From assembly GCA_025354385.1 (NCBI GenBank), contig JANXMZ010000061.1:1-64000 (forward strand): a stretch of DNA of 64,000 bases, given 5' to 3'. Shown here piece by piece: positions 7,453 through 14,550 of the stretch. Origin of the DNA: Bacteroidota bacterium (GTDB taxonomy: Bacteria; Bacteroidota; Bacteroidia; NS11-12g; UBA955). A model generated the notes under the pieces. It saw nothing but the letters and a program-made list of their open reading frames with translations. It did no database searches and was not told the origin of the DNA. Both the position numbers and the translations under genes were made by a program. Each line of letters begins with the position of its first letter. Within the stretch, counting starts at the first letter, position 1.

Positions 7453-8171
7453 TGCAATTATCTGTTGTTATACCTTGTTACAATGAGGAAAAAAACATCC
7501 CTCACATCGTTGCAAAATTAAAGGCACTGTTAAGAGATTTACCAAAGGATAAATGCGAAATATTGTTGGTAGACAATGGCTCTACCGATAATTCTGCAAA
7601 GATATTTAATGAAATATTAACGGATGTTGATGAGAATATAAGGGTTGTCAAAGTAGATAAAAATCATGGATATGGGTATGGTATTTTATATGGACTAACC
7701 CAAGCAAAGGGCGATTACCTGGCATGGACTCATGCCGATTTGCAGACAGATCCAGCAGATGTTTTTAAAGCTTTAGATATTTATATTTTAGCCAAAACCA
7801 AACCGATGATTGTAAAAGGCTATAGAAGAAACAGAAAATTAAGCGAAGCTTTTTTTAGTTGGTGCATGGGACTTATTAGTTCGGTGTTTTTAAAAGTGCG
7901 ATTAACAGAAATTAATGCCCAGCCCAAATTGTTTCACAGAGATTTTTACGAGGCAATTGTAAAAGAGGCACCGTATGATTTTTCTTTAGATTTATACTTT
8001 TTATTTAAAGCAAAGAAGCAAGGCCTCATCCTTGATTTTCCAGTCTTCTTTTTACCGCGTCTGTATGGCGAAGCCAAGGGCGGAAGTGGCTCATCTCTCA
8101 AAACCAGAATCAAACTCATTAAACGCACGCTAAAGTACATTGGTGAATTGAGTAAGCGGGTGAAGGGGTAA
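7452..8171 (+). CDS. glycosyltransferase family 2
   Basis: The 239-aa GT-A glycosyltransferase starts MQLSVVIPCYNEEKNI. It has LLVDNGSTDNS (about 40-50) for nucleotide-sugar binding and WTHADLQTDP (about 95-104) in place of the DxD block, as in dolichol-phosphate-mannose-synthase-like GT2 enzymes. No C-terminal membrane helices follow, so it is probably a peripheral cytoplasmic enzyme. As the last gene of the cassette it probably transfers the sugar activated by the nucleotidyltransferases. Confidence 0.85.
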   Translation: MQLSVVIPCYNEEKNIPHIVAKLKALLRDLPKDKCEILLVDNGSTDNSAKIFNEILTDVDENIRVVKVDKNHGYGYGILYGLTQAKGDYLAWTHADLQTDPADVFKALDIYILAKTKPMIVKGYRRNRKLSEAFFSWCMGLISSVFLKVRLTEINAQPKLFHRDFYEAIVKEAPYDFSLDLYFLFKAKKQGLILDFPVFFLPRLYGEAKGGSGSSLKTRIKLIKRTLKYIGELSKRVKG

Positions 8172-8177
8172 AATTTT

Positions 8178-8501
8178 CTATTCTTTCAACTGCCATTCAT
8201 AATCATCTTCCATGATGGCATTTTGTCTTTGGAGAGGGAGTTGGCAAAGGGCCTGTGTCAACTGTTCATCACTCACTTGTTCTATTCTTTCCAATATTTG
8301 GTTGGTGATGTCCATTTGAAAATAATCCCAGTTGTTGATCGCTTTTGCAATGAGGTCTTCTTGTACATGCAGGGCCATTTCTGGTTTACCCTTCACAGTT
8401 ACCAGGTCCATCAACTCGTAGATATCGAACTCGCAGATTGTAAAATGAATCAATTGTTCGCGATTGCATTGCTGAATAAATTGATTGAAATAGTTTGCCA
8501 C
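8178..8501 (-). CDS. hypothetical protein, 107 aa
   Basis: The acidic, probably all-helical cytoplasmic protein begins MANYFNQFIQQCNREQLIHF and ends EDDYEWQLKE. No family motif, signal peptide or membrane segment is recognised. It converges on the glycosyltransferase gene with only 6 bp between stops. The reverse strand is also open over part of this stretch, but the minus-strand frame has the more protein-like composition. Confidence 0.55.
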   Translation of the reverse strand: MANYFNQFIQQCNREQLIHFTICEFDIYELMDLVTVKGKPEMALHVQEDLIAKAINNWDYFQMDITNQILERIEQVSDEQLTQALCQLPLQRQNAIMEDDYEWQLKE

Positions 8502-8639
8502 ATAACAATATTAGGTAAAGTGGGGCGAGAATTGAAATTAAATTTTTAACAAGGTATAGTTCTTGTTTGCAGAATGCTTTTAGGGGTTCTTTATGAGTGA
8601 GTTCAGATTTAATAATTCTTTTTTTAAAATTAAGGTTTA

Positions 8640-8828
8640 GAGATAAGATCCTTTCACTATACCGCATCACTTCTAGTTGTGAAAAGCTTCTGGGTATTTT
8701 AAAACCCAATCATTCGCCCCAAGATTTTTTCTGATGCGATGGGTCTCTACTCTGTTTTCAATATCGGAAGTTTGACCTATGTAATATTTGTCTTTAGTGG
8801 TAGAGGAAATGATGTAAACGTAAAACAT
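8640..8828 (-). pseudogene. frameshifted GIY-YIG nuclease copy
   Basis: From the ATG at 8828 the first ~46 residues (MFYVYIISSTTKDKYYIGQ...) are nearly identical to the GIY-YIG protein encoded at 8931-9170. After KYPEAF the frame is shifted by one base and stops at once. In the next frame the homologous TTRSDAV continues and then meets a stop. The 3' end has decayed. It is the second member of a tandem GIY-YIG/tRNA-fragment arrangement. Confidence 0.8.
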
Positions 8829-8837
8829 TCTATAAAT

Positions 8838-8872
8838 AAAAAAACCTGTTAACTTTAGTTAACAGGTTTTTT
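8838..8872 (-). terminator. terminator after the tRNA remnant
   Basis: AAAACCTGTTAACT and AGTTAACAGGTTTT form a perfect long stem with A/T tracts on both sides. On the minus strand it directly follows the tRNA-like 3' end, as expected for a tRNA transcription unit. Confidence 0.8.
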
Positions 8873-8874
8873 GG

Positions 8875-8953
8875 TGGTGGAGAATATCGGATTCGAACCG
8901 GTGGCCTTCCCGCATAATATGCGGGACGCTCTATTTCACTGAGCTAATCAATC
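8875..8953 (-). pseudogene. tRNA remnant with damaged acceptor stem
   Basis: On the minus strand the D-arm, anticodon arm, T-arm (GGTTCGAATCC) and 3' end ATTCTCCACCA of a tRNA are recognisable. The 5' acceptor strand (GATTGAT) does not pair with ATTCTCC. The anticodon arm CCCGC-ATATTAT-GCGGG is a near-palindrome whose anticodon position reads ATT, an unusual wobble-A anticodon. The damaged 5' end coincides with the 3' end of the GIY-YIG gene, which takes its last codons and stop from it. Probably non-functional. Confidence 0.7.
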
Positions 8954-9170
8954 CTTCGATAAAAGCCCTTCTTTTTTTGCTCTTAATTTCTAATTCTCTT
9001 TTTACCGCATCACTTCTAGTTGCGAAAGTTTCAGAGTATTTTAAAACCCAATCATTCGCCCCAAGATTTTTTCTGATGCGATGGGTCTCTACTCTGTTTT
9101 CAATATCAGAAGTTTGACCTATGTAATATTTGTCTTTAATTGAGGAATAAATAATGTAAACGTAAAACAT
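8931..9170 (-). CDS. GIY-YIG nuclease-domain protein
   Basis: The 79-aa stand-alone GIY-YIG domain protein (UvrC N-terminal-like superfamily) begins MFYVYIIYSSIKDKYYIGQT, with the paired YVY and YIG motifs. A conserved Arg in NRVETHR and the ATRSDAVKRELEIKSKKRR block follow. It is short, as is usual for this family. Its last residues, LISSVK, and the stop are encoded by tRNA-like sequence (D-arm region), so gene and tRNA remnant overlap by about 23 bp. Function in Bacteroidota is unknown; homing-type or repair roles are guesses. Confidence 0.85.
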   Translation of the reverse strand: MFYVYIIYSSIKDKYYIGQTSDIENRVETHRIRKNLGANDWVLKYSETFATRSDAVKRELEIKSKKRRAFIEGLISSVK

Positions 9171-9183
9171 GATTATTGAATTT

Positions 9184-9277
9184 TACTGCCCTGTGTTAGA
9201 GTTCACGCAGAGCCGCGAACACAACACAGGGCAACTAAAACTAAAAACCCGCTTTAGAGCGGGTTTGAGTTTTAGTA
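9184..9277 (-). repeat. nested-hairpin repeat, copy A
   Basis: TGCCCTGTGTT and AACACAGGGCA form an outer stem enclosing a variable inner hairpin (GTTC.../...GAAC). This is followed by AACTAAAAC and a GC-rich hairpin at 9243-9266. A second copy at 61255-61349 keeps the outer stem and layout but has a different, still paired inner stem. It lies between the tRNA-Ala 3' fragment and the start of the GIY-YIG gene. Confidence 0.75.
9243..9266 (-). terminator. original terminator of tRNA-Ala
   Basis: On the minus strand AAACCCGCT...AGCGGGTTT is followed by a T run, 12 bp past the tRNA 3' fragment. It is the native 3' flank of the tRNA-Ala gene, separated from the intact gene by the island. Confidence 0.7.
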
Positions 9278-9322
9278 GTGGAGAATACCGGAGTCGAACC
9301 GGTTACCTCTTGCATGCCATGC
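9278..9322 (-). repeat. left attachment site: 45-bp tRNA-Ala 3' direct repeat
   Basis: These 45 bp are identical to 52105-52149. They correspond to the tRNA-Ala(GGC) gene from within the anticodon arm to the 3' end. The match stops abruptly at 9322 in the anticodon arm, which is where tyrosine integrases commonly cross over. It marks the left boundary of the island. Confidence 0.92.
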
Positions 9323-9438
9323 GGTCCCTCCCGTCTTAATTAGTAGACATCAAAAACAGTTAATATATTCTTTTACAATGTTTTAATTTTTTGTAAATTC
9401 TGAGCTTCAATCAATTTTAATGGGTTTTTATGGCAATT

Positions 9439-9460
9439 GTTTTATAAATGTTTTATAAAA
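9439..9460 (+). repeat. tandem 11-bp repeats, putative left integrase arm sites
   Basis: Two direct repeats, GTTTTATAAAT and GTTTTATAAAA, lie between the left attachment site and the integrase gene. A related tandem pair, GTTTTATTAAT and GTTTTATTAGA, lies at 52037-52058 inside the right end in the same orientation. Confidence 0.55.
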
Positions 9461-9461
9461 T

Positions 9462-9495
9462 TTTGACCTATAAACCCTGTAAATGCTTACTTTTG
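9462..9495 (+). promoter_or_regulatory. integrase promoter
   Basis: TTTG at 9462-9465 and TACTTTTG at 9488-9495 have a 22-bp spacer, placing transcription start near 9501. It lies immediately beside the putative arm sites, so integrase binding could repress its own promoter. Confidence 0.6.
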
Positions 9496-9536
9496 TATGC
9501 AATTATAGCAAAAATGTTTTATTAAATTATCAAATT

Positions 9537-10817
9537 ATGGCAACAATTAAAGTCGTTTTATTCAAACACAACACCAGTATGGAAGGCAAACATCCTGTTT
9601 ATCTGAGGGTTACTCAGGATAGAAAATCTCGGTATATTAAAATTGGCACAGCATGTAAACCGGAACTTTGGGACGAAAAAACAAACATGCCTAAGAGAAC
9701 TCACCCCGATTATTTTGAAATGAAAGTTTTAATAGAAAAGAAAATCAGCGAGGCTGGCAAGATGTTATTGCATGATGAAATTGACGATAAAGAACGCTCA
9801 GTAGAAGAGTTACAAAAAAGATTCAAAAAGGGGAAAATGAATAAGATTTCCGTTTTGAAATATTTTGAACAAATTATTAAACAGCTTAAAGGCACTGGTA
9901 GACTTGGATATGCAGCGGTTTTTACTTCAACTATGAATAGTCTAAGCACTTTCAGAGATAGTAAGGATTTTGAGTTTTCTGATATTACGCTAGCATTTAT
10001 TACGAGGTATGAGGAAAGCTTTCTTAAACGAGGCGTAAAGCCCAACTCAGTTTTTGTGCTTATGCGAACCTTTAAAACGCTTATTAATTATGCCAAGAAG
10101 GATGAAGTGGTGCGAGATACTTTTGACCCATTTAAAGAATTCTCTTTTAGAAAATATCGCAGCATCAAAACAAAGAAGCGTGCTATTAGCAAAGAAGATA
10201 TTATAAAAATTGGAGCCTATGAGACAATACCGGGTAGCAGTATTGACCATGCTAAAAAATACTTTATGTTCAGTTATTATACAAGAGGCACTAATTTTTC
10301 AGACATGTGTTATGTCAAATGGGAGAATATCTCCAATAACCGTTTAGAATATATACGAAAAAAGACGAAGAAGCAATTGTCTATTGGTTTGCTTGAACCT
10401 GCGGTTGAAATTTTAAATTACTTTAAAGACAAATATTATGATGGGGAAGATGGTTATATTTTTCCAATTCTAAAGCGACATCATGTCAAGCCTGAAACCA
10501 GAGAAAACAGGATTGATAAGGTTTTAAGGGCGGTAAATGATGATTTGAAAATCATTGCTGAAAAATGCGAAATAAATGAGGTGCTAACAACTTATGTTGC
10601 TCGACACTCCTACGCTACAGTCATGAAGAAAAGTGGAGCCTTAACAAGCCATATCAGTGAATCTATGGGGCATCAAAACGAACGCACGACCCAAATATAT
10701 CTGGACAGCTTCGAGAATACCGTTCTGGATGAGGCGAATAAGGCAATATTATTAGATACTCCTGTGAAAAAGGCCAAGAGTAAGAAAAAGGCTCCAGTTA
10801 AAAAAATGAATATTTAA
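9537..10817 (+). CDS. int: tyrosine integrase of the island
   Basis: The ATG at 9537 gives 426 aa beginning MATIKVVLFKHNTSMEGKHP, the typical start of Bacteroidota tyrosine recombinases. An upstream frame start at 9483 overlaps the promoter and is rejected. The order is an arm-binding domain (about 1-80), a SAM-like core-binding domain (about 95-190), then the catalytic domain. The first catalytic Arg is in YYTRGTNFSD (about 249), box II is YVARHSYAT (Arg about 355, His 356), followed by GHQNERTTQIYLDSF with the nucleophilic Tyr near 388. It integrates the element into the adjacent tRNA-Ala site. The C-terminus is lysine-rich. Confidence 0.92.
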   Translation: MATIKVVLFKHNTSMEGKHPVYLRVTQDRKSRYIKIGTACKPELWDEKTNMPKRTHPDYFEMKVLIEKKISEAGKMLLHDEIDDKERSVEELQKRFKKGKMNKISVLKYFEQIIKQLKGTGRLGYAAVFTSTMNSLSTFRDSKDFEFSDITLAFITRYEESFLKRGVKPNSVFVLMRTFKTLINYAKKDEVVRDTFDPFKEFSFRKYRSIKTKKRAISKEDIIKIGAYETIPGSSIDHAKKYFMFSYYTRGTNFSDMCYVKWENISNNRLEYIRKKTKKQLSIGLLEPAVEILNYFKDKYYDGEDGYIFPILKRHHVKPETRENRIDKVLRAVNDDLKIIAEKCEINEVLTTYVARHSYATVMKKSGALTSHISESMGHQNERTTQIYLDSFENTVLDEANKAILLDTPVKKAKSKKKAPVKKMNI

Positions 10818-11259
10818 ATGAATATTTAAATGAACATATAAATACTGCAATAAATTTCCAAACCGCCAAAAATAAAACTGCAAGAATCGTTAATAATAAA
10901 ACATATAGCTAGGGTTACTAAATAACTGACGGGGTAAATGAATGGGTAAATAACGGTGTAAAAATATCGCCACAGAGGATGAGACCGATATCCCCTCCGA
11001 GGCCCAAGTCGAGGCCCAAGTTGAAGCCCAAGTGAAGAAGGAAAAATGTTTGGTAAATTTGAAGAGATGTTGTCGAAATAATGCAACGCCCGTTGCACTA
11101 ATTCCATAGCGAAGCAACATCTTTTAGTGGATAAGCCAGTGAAGAAGTTACTGGAGAAGTCAGTGGAGAAGCTATTGCAAGCAAAGGCAATGCCTAAAAC
11201 AGCATTGAAGCTTTCTAAACAACGATTTTTAATGCCGAAAGCATTGTTTTTTTATTTCA
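10818..11259. other. gene-free stretch with 12-bp repeats
   Basis: No convincing gene is present. It holds a tandem AATGAATATTTA repeat at the integrase end (about 10806-10830) and three 12-bp repeats at 10999-11034 (GAGGCCCAAGTC type). In one plus-strand frame it reads like a broken coding tail (EAQVEAQVEAQVKK) and is probably a decayed gene remnant. Confidence 0.5.
10999..11034 (+). repeat. three tandem 12-bp repeats
   Basis: GAGGCCCAAGTC, GAGGCCCAAGTT and GAAGCCCAAGTG follow one another directly. The period of 12 and the E-A-Q-V reading suggest a former coding repeat. Confidence 0.75.
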
Positions 11260-11293
11260 TTTGTGTACAGGATTGATAATTAGGATATATTTG
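11260..11293 (+). promoter_or_regulatory. promoter of the type I RM operon
   Basis: TTTG at 11260-11263 and TATATTTG at 11286-11293 have a 22-bp spacer. This gives a leader of about 26 nt before the hsdM start at 11325. Confidence 0.6.
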
Positions 11294-11324
11294 TAATCTG
11301 AACGATTTGAATATTAAATGAATA

Positions 11325-12902
11325 ATGGCTAAAATAGCGAAGGCAGAACAAGAAGAACCCTTAGAGAAAAAACTCTGGAAAGCGGCAGACAAACTCCGAA
11401 AGAATATGGATGCTGCCGAATACAAGCATGTGGCACTTGGATTGATATTCCTTAAATACATCTCTGATGCCTTTGAGGAATTATACAACAAACTTAAAGA
11501 TGGGAAGGGTGAATTTCAAGGTGCGGATGCAGAAGACAAGAATGAATATACTGCTGAGAAAGTATTTTATGTGCCACCTTCCGCCCGTTGGACATGGTTG
11601 CAAGGCAGGGCAAAACTACCAACCATAGGTAAGGACATAGACGATGCAATGGATGCCATTGAGAAGGACAATGCTTCTTTAAAAGGTGTTTTGCCTAAAG
11701 TGTATGCCCAGGAGAAATTAGACAAAGCCAGTTTAGGAGGCTTGGTTGATTTGGTGAGTACCGCAACCCTCGGAACTAAAGAAGCACAAAGCAAAGATTT
11801 ACTCGGTAGAGTATTTGAATATTTCCTTGGCGAATTTGCATTGGCCGAAGGAAAAAAGGGCGGACAGTTCTATACACCTGCAAGTGTGGTGAAACTATTG
11901 GTAGAAATGTTAGAACCTTATGAAGGAAGAGTATTTGACCCTTGCTGTGGAAGTGGCGGTATGTTTGTACAGAGTGAGAAATTCATCAAATACCACCAAG
12001 ACCATTACAAACAAAACAACGGCAAAAAACTCTCGTTAAATCCTGCCGACCATATTTCTATTTACGGACAGGAAAGCAACCAAACCACTTGGCGATTGGC
12101 TAAAATGAACTTGGCCATAAGGGGTATTGACAGCAGTAATGTGAAGTGGAACAATGAAGGGAGTTTTTTGAATGATGCCCATAAGGATTTAAAAGCCGAT
12201 TATATTATTGCGAATCCTCCATTTAATGATAGTGATTGGAGTGGAGAACTGTTGCAAAAAGATGCCCGATGGGCCTATGGTTTACCCCCTGCCGGAAATG
12301 CCAACTATGCATGGATTCAACATTTTCTTTACCACATGTCTGCCAACGGACAGGCTGGCTTTGTATTATCAAAAGGGTCTCTTACTACCAAGACCAGTAA
12401 TGAAGGTGAAATTCGCAAAGCATTGATTGAAAACGACCTGATTGATTGTATAGTTAACCTTCCATCAAAATTATTCCTGAATACCCAGATACCCGCTTGC
12501 CTTTGGTTCCTGAAACGCAATAAACAAAAACGCAAAAAAGAAATACTCTTTATTGATGCCCGTAATCTTGGCTTTTTAAAGAACAGGAAAAACCTCGACT
12601 TTACAGATGAAGATATTGCAAAGGTTGCAGACACTTACCATAACTGGAAGATAACTGATGAGGCTTATGCAGATATACAGGGCTTTTGCAAAAGTGTGAA
12701 CATTGAGGAAGTAAAGGCTTTGAATTATGTAGTTACTCCCGGTAGATTCGTTGGTTTGCCGGATGACGAAGATGATTTTAATTTTGAAGAGCGTTTTACC
12801 TCACTTAAAGCTGAATTGGAAAAGCAAATAGCGGAAGAAGCCGAACTGAATAAACAAATAGCCATAAATTTGTCTAAAATAAAATATGAACCTGCCAAGT
12901 AA
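11325..12902 (+). CDS. hsdM: type I restriction-modification methyltransferase subunit HsdM
   Basis: The 525-aa N6-adenine methyltransferase has the HsdM N-terminal helical domain (LEKKLWKAADKLRKNMDAAEYKHV block). The SAM-binding motif FDPCCGSGGMF lies near residue 205 and the catalytic NPPF motif (ANPPFNDSDW) near 295. The C-terminal coiled segment (LKAELEKQIAEEAELNKQI) probably contacts HsdS. It methylates adenine within the bipartite target set by HsdS. The next gene overlaps its last 17 bp, so the operon is tightly coupled. Confidence 0.95.
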   Translation: MAKIAKAEQEEPLEKKLWKAADKLRKNMDAAEYKHVALGLIFLKYISDAFEELYNKLKDGKGEFQGADAEDKNEYTAEKVFYVPPSARWTWLQGRAKLPTIGKDIDDAMDAIEKDNASLKGVLPKVYAQEKLDKASLGGLVDLVSTATLGTKEAQSKDLLGRVFEYFLGEFALAEGKKGGQFYTPASVVKLLVEMLEPYEGRVFDPCCGSGGMFVQSEKFIKYHQDHYKQNNGKKLSLNPADHISIYGQESNQTTWRLAKMNLAIRGIDSSNVKWNNEGSFLNDAHKDLKADYIIANPPFNDSDWSGELLQKDARWAYGLPPAGNANYAWIQHFLYHMSANGQAGFVLSKGSLTTKTSNEGEIRKALIENDLIDCIVNLPSKLFLNTQIPACLWFLKRNKQKRKKEILFIDARNLGFLKNRKNLDFTDEDIAKVADTYHNWKITDEAYADIQGFCKSVNIEEVKALNYVVTPGRFVGLPDDEDDFNFEERFTSLKAELEKQIAEEAELNKQIAINLSKIKYEPAK

Positions 12903-14550
12903 CGATTATAACAATATATTGGCGCATCTGAAGGAGAGAATCAGGGGTGCAAGGCAGAGGGCAGCTTTAAAGGTAAATGCCGAACTTCTTTCCGTTTATT
13001 GGGATGTCGGCAATACAATTCTTGAACAGCAAAAGGATAAAGGCTGGGGTGCTAAAGTTATTGACCAACTTTCTATTGATTTAAGGATGGAATTTACCGA
13101 TATGAAAGGTTTTTCTGTGCGAAACTTGAAGTATATGAGGGCTTTTGCAGAGGCATACCCCGATTTTACAATTGTGCAGCAGGGTGCTGCACAATTACAA
13201 AACACTATTCCAAATGAATTTGTGCAAGGGGAACTTGCACAATTGGGAAACAATCCTCAACATACAATTGTGCAAGGCGTACTTGCACAATTAAGCTGGT
13301 ATCATCACATTACATTGCTAGACAAGGTTAAGGAGAAAGAAATACGCCTGTTTTACATACAAGAAACTGTGCAGAATGGATGGAGCAGGGATGTAATGGT
13401 TCATCAGATTGAAGGCAGGCTGCATGAAAGGAAAGGTAAAATTTCAAGCAACTTTGCAAATACCATTGCACCGGAACAATCTGAATTGGTGCAACAATTA
13501 TTTAAAGATCCCTACAAATTTGAGTTTATTTATCTGGGAAAGGAAGCCAAAGAGAGAGATTTGGAGGATGCCCTTACTAATCAACTGAAGAATTTCCTGC
13601 TCGAATTAGGGCAATACTTTTCCTTTATGGGAAGGCAGTATAAATTGGTGCTTGGTGAAAAGGAGTATTTTTTCGATTTGCTCTTTTACCATACCCGACT
13701 TAAAAGGTATATTGTAATTGATTTGAAAATAGATGAGTTTAAGCCTGAATACAAGGGTAAGATGGAGTTTTACCTGAACTTAGCAGATGAACACTTAAAA
13801 CAGGAGAATGATGAGAAATCTATTGGTTTAATTCTTTGTAAAACCAAGGATGGCTTGGTAGTGGAGTATGCGTTGCGGGATTCTACAAAGCCAATTGGTA
13901 TTGCAGAATACAAGATAAATGAACTATTGCCGGAAAATATAAGAGGAGAATTGCCAAGTATTGAAGAACTGGAAGCGGAAATTGAGAAGGAATATGAAGA
14001 ATTGAAAACACCAGGACAAAAGCGGTTTGAAGCACTTAAGGAAAAGTTAGGTTCTTTAAAAGGTAACGAGATCAAACAAATCGCAACTACCCTAATTTTA
14101 TTTGAAATTTTTGATAAAAGTCTAATGCCGTTATTTCAATCATTGTTGAATAGAATGGACAATTTTAAAGAAATGTTCGTTTCAACGAAATACTATTGGC
14201 AGGGAAAGAATCATCAACATGAAATTGAAAATATTGAAGATTTACCAGAGGCTTGGAAAGATGAGGCCTTTTTAAAAAGCAAATATAATTTTTCATTCTT
14301 ATACCAATTAAATGGATTTATTAAAGCAGGTACCGAAACATTTGATTCTGATTTTGAAATCAATTACAGAGTTGATACTTATTGGTATGGCATTTCATTA
14401 ACAATTGACCATAATTATACGCCAATTATTAAAAAGCTATACCATGAGCAATTCACTAAAGAAGATATTGAAAAAATAACTGACCTTGCGTTCAATAAGG
14501 TAATGGATGATATTGAGAAGCAAATTGATAAAATCAATAAGAAATTATGA
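12886..14550 (+). CDS. YhcG/DUF1016 PDDEXK nuclease-like protein with C-terminal extension
   Basis: The 554-aa protein begins with the DUF1016 N-terminal domain (SVYWDVGNTILEQQ, GFSVRNLKYMRAFAEAYP). A PDDEXK-type domain follows: KEYFFDLLFYHTRLKRY, then VIDLKID near residue 277 and KMEFYLN, giving the D...D-x-K core. About 170 residues beyond residue 380 (from GNEIKQIATTLILFEIF to the end) are not part of the usual YhcG protein and were not recognised. Between the two domains lies an expanded repeat region (VQQGAAQL, VQGELAQL, VQGVLAQL) encoded by three DNA palindromes. Embedded between hsdM and hsdS, it is presumably a defence accessory nuclease. Confidence 0.85.
   Translation: MNLPSNDYNNILAHLKERIRGARQRAALKVNAELLSVYWDVGNTILEQQKDKGWGAKVIDQLSIDLRMEFTDMKGFSVRNLKYMRAFAEAYPDFTIVQQGAAQLQNTIPNEFVQGELAQLGNNPQHTIVQGVLAQLSWYHHITLLDKVKEKEIRLFYIQETVQNGWSRDVMVHQIEGRLHERKGKISSNFANTIAPEQSELVQQLFKDPYKFEFIYLGKEAKERDLEDALTNQLKNFLLELGQYFSFMGRQYKLVLGEKEYFFDLLFYHTRLKRYIVIDLKIDEFKPEYKGKMEFYLNLADEHLKQENDEKSIGLILCKTKDGLVVEYALRDSTKPIGIAEYKINELLPENIRGELPSIEELEAEIEKEYEELKTPGQKRFEALKEKLGSLKGNEIKQIATTLILFEIFDKSLMPLFQSLLNRMDNFKEMFVSTKYYWQGKNHQHEIENIEDLPEAWKDEAFLKSKYNFSFLYQLNGFIKAGTETFDSDFEINYRVDTYWYGISLTIDHNYTPIIKKLYHEQFTKEDIEKITDLAFNKVMDDIEKQIDKINKKL
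13170..13292 (+). repeat. three intragenic palindromes
   Basis: Palindromes at 13170-13196 (12-bp arms, 3-nt loop), 13220-13242 (9-bp arms) and 13266-13292 (11-bp arms, 5-nt loop) share the core TTGTGCA...TGCACAA. They recur about every 48 bp inside the YhcG-like gene, in frame, encoding VQ-x2-x-AQL units. Confidence 0.85.

Noticed and set aside
8386..8709. Minus-strand frame beginning MGFKIPRSFSQLEVM
   Set aside because: It is the frameshifted decayed tail of the second GIY-YIG copy and overlaps the start of the gene at 8178-8501.
10826..11120. Two overlapping minus-strand frames with WASTWAS-type repeats
   Set aside because: Both are readings of the 12-bp repeats in a gene-free stretch, with no protein-like composition.
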